Origin: Trichomonas tenax
Lineage: Eukaryota; Parabasalia; Trichomonadida; Trichomonadidae
DNA: 64,000 bases
Assembly: GCA_023091735.1 (NCBI GenBank)
Contig: JALKBU010000110.1
Coordinates: 1-64,000, forward strand
Direction of reading: 5' to 3'
A program made the position numbers and the translations under genes. The notes under the pieces were generated by a model. That model was not told where the DNA came from, searched no databases, and saw nothing but the letters and a program-made list of their open reading frames with translations. Positions 63,531 to 64,000 of this stretch are shown here, piece by piece (the first letter of the stretch is position 1; every line of letters starts with the position of its first letter).

Positions 63531-64000
63531 TTTGAACTCAAATACTTTTAAATACAAATGCTTCTGGCAACTAATGCTGTAGCTAGAATAGTTAATATTT
63601 GAAATTTAAAGATATGGCATAATTTTCAAAATATCGTTGTTAGACAATAAAGACTTCATAGAATTAAAGCAATCTATGAAAGGTGTTTATTCCCTGTTCC
63701 ATAAAAGCTTATTATTACTTGTAAAATATAGATTGAAACTATTAACCTTAAATTCACGGAGAAATGCGAGTGTAGCAAAAGTTTCTTCTAGAATAAATAG
63801 ATGACAGCCATATATTACGGAAGATGGATCACATGCCAATCTGCTCTATGGAATAGTGGAGCAGAAATATAAATGCTTCTTTTAGTTGGAAATTTGCATA
63901 TGAATTTCAAAGTGATAAAAAGATTCCAGATCTACCCAAGAACCTCATGGATTGTAATGACAACTCTATTAACACTTCTTGGTTCATTTTTATTCAAAAA
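63531..64000. other. Terminal spacer
   Basis: A+T-rich with an A10 run around 63522. No gene seen before the window ends. Confidence 0.5.

Overview
The window looks like nuclear DNA of a parabasalid protist of the Trichomonas/Tritrichomonas group. It is very A+T-rich. Its genes are single open frames with almost no sign of introns and very short leaders. The families present are typical of trichomonads: a Maverick (Polinton) element, a clan CA cysteine protease, ankyrin-repeat and BspA-like leucine-rich-repeat proteins, and expanded armadillo proteins. The species is inferred; the cysteine protease and general style suggest Tritrichomonas, but nothing here proves it.

Region 1 (1-8.8 kb) is a decayed Maverick/Polinton. 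It holds a collagen-repeat fibre-like protein cut by the left edge, a structural gene with stops and frameshifts, a packaging ATPase broken by two in-frame stops and a frameshift, and an intact major-capsid candidate of 543 residues. Two small proteins beginning with a shared glycine/lysine/tryptophan-rich motif follow, then several small Maverick-type genes, most of them broken. DNA polymerase B, integrase and protease are not in the window.

Region 2 (8.8-21.4 kb) is mostly non-coding A+T-rich DNA with a T51 tract. It carries a cysteine-protease pseudogene, a small coiled-coil protein, an armadillo/importin-alpha-like protein, a 1.34 kb TA-flanked element with mariner-style ends that holds a tRNA-like sequence, and a metallo-beta-lactamase-fold hydrolase of the NAPE-PLD type.

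Region 3 (21.9-37.3 kb) has a giant gene of about 2,370 residues interrupted by one frameshift, a PROPPIN (WIPI/Atg18-like) autophagy protein, and several ankyrin pseudogenes. It also has two palindromic elements: a 529 bp TTAA-ended foldback, and a 250 bp arm inverted repeat.

Region 4 (37.3-61.4 kb) is the healthy gene-rich part. It encodes a 1,012-residue coiled-coil protein, a small single-pass membrane protein, a PQ-loop transporter, a CTNNBL1-like armadillo protein, a long low-complexity protein with a possible Sfi1-type motif, an ADF/cofilin-fold protein and the HAT-repeat splicing factor SYF1/XAB2. A proline-rich actin-regulator candidate, a two-zinc-knuckle protein, eIF3 subunit i and a coiled-coil protein complete it. 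The ADF and SYF1 genes are separated by a graveyard of transposase and LINE reverse-transcriptase remnants bounded by 77 bp direct repeats.

Region 5 (61.5-63.5 kb) is a BspA-like surface-protein pseudogene.

Several intact genes start 2-30 bases after a TGTCATGTAAA-type motif, which I propose is a core promoter element. SYF1 and CTNNBL1 both belong to the spliceosomal Prp19-associated machinery, so their presence implies active splicing although introns are scarce here. Most accessory genes (Maverick, protease, ankyrin, BspA) are broken while housekeeping genes are intact.
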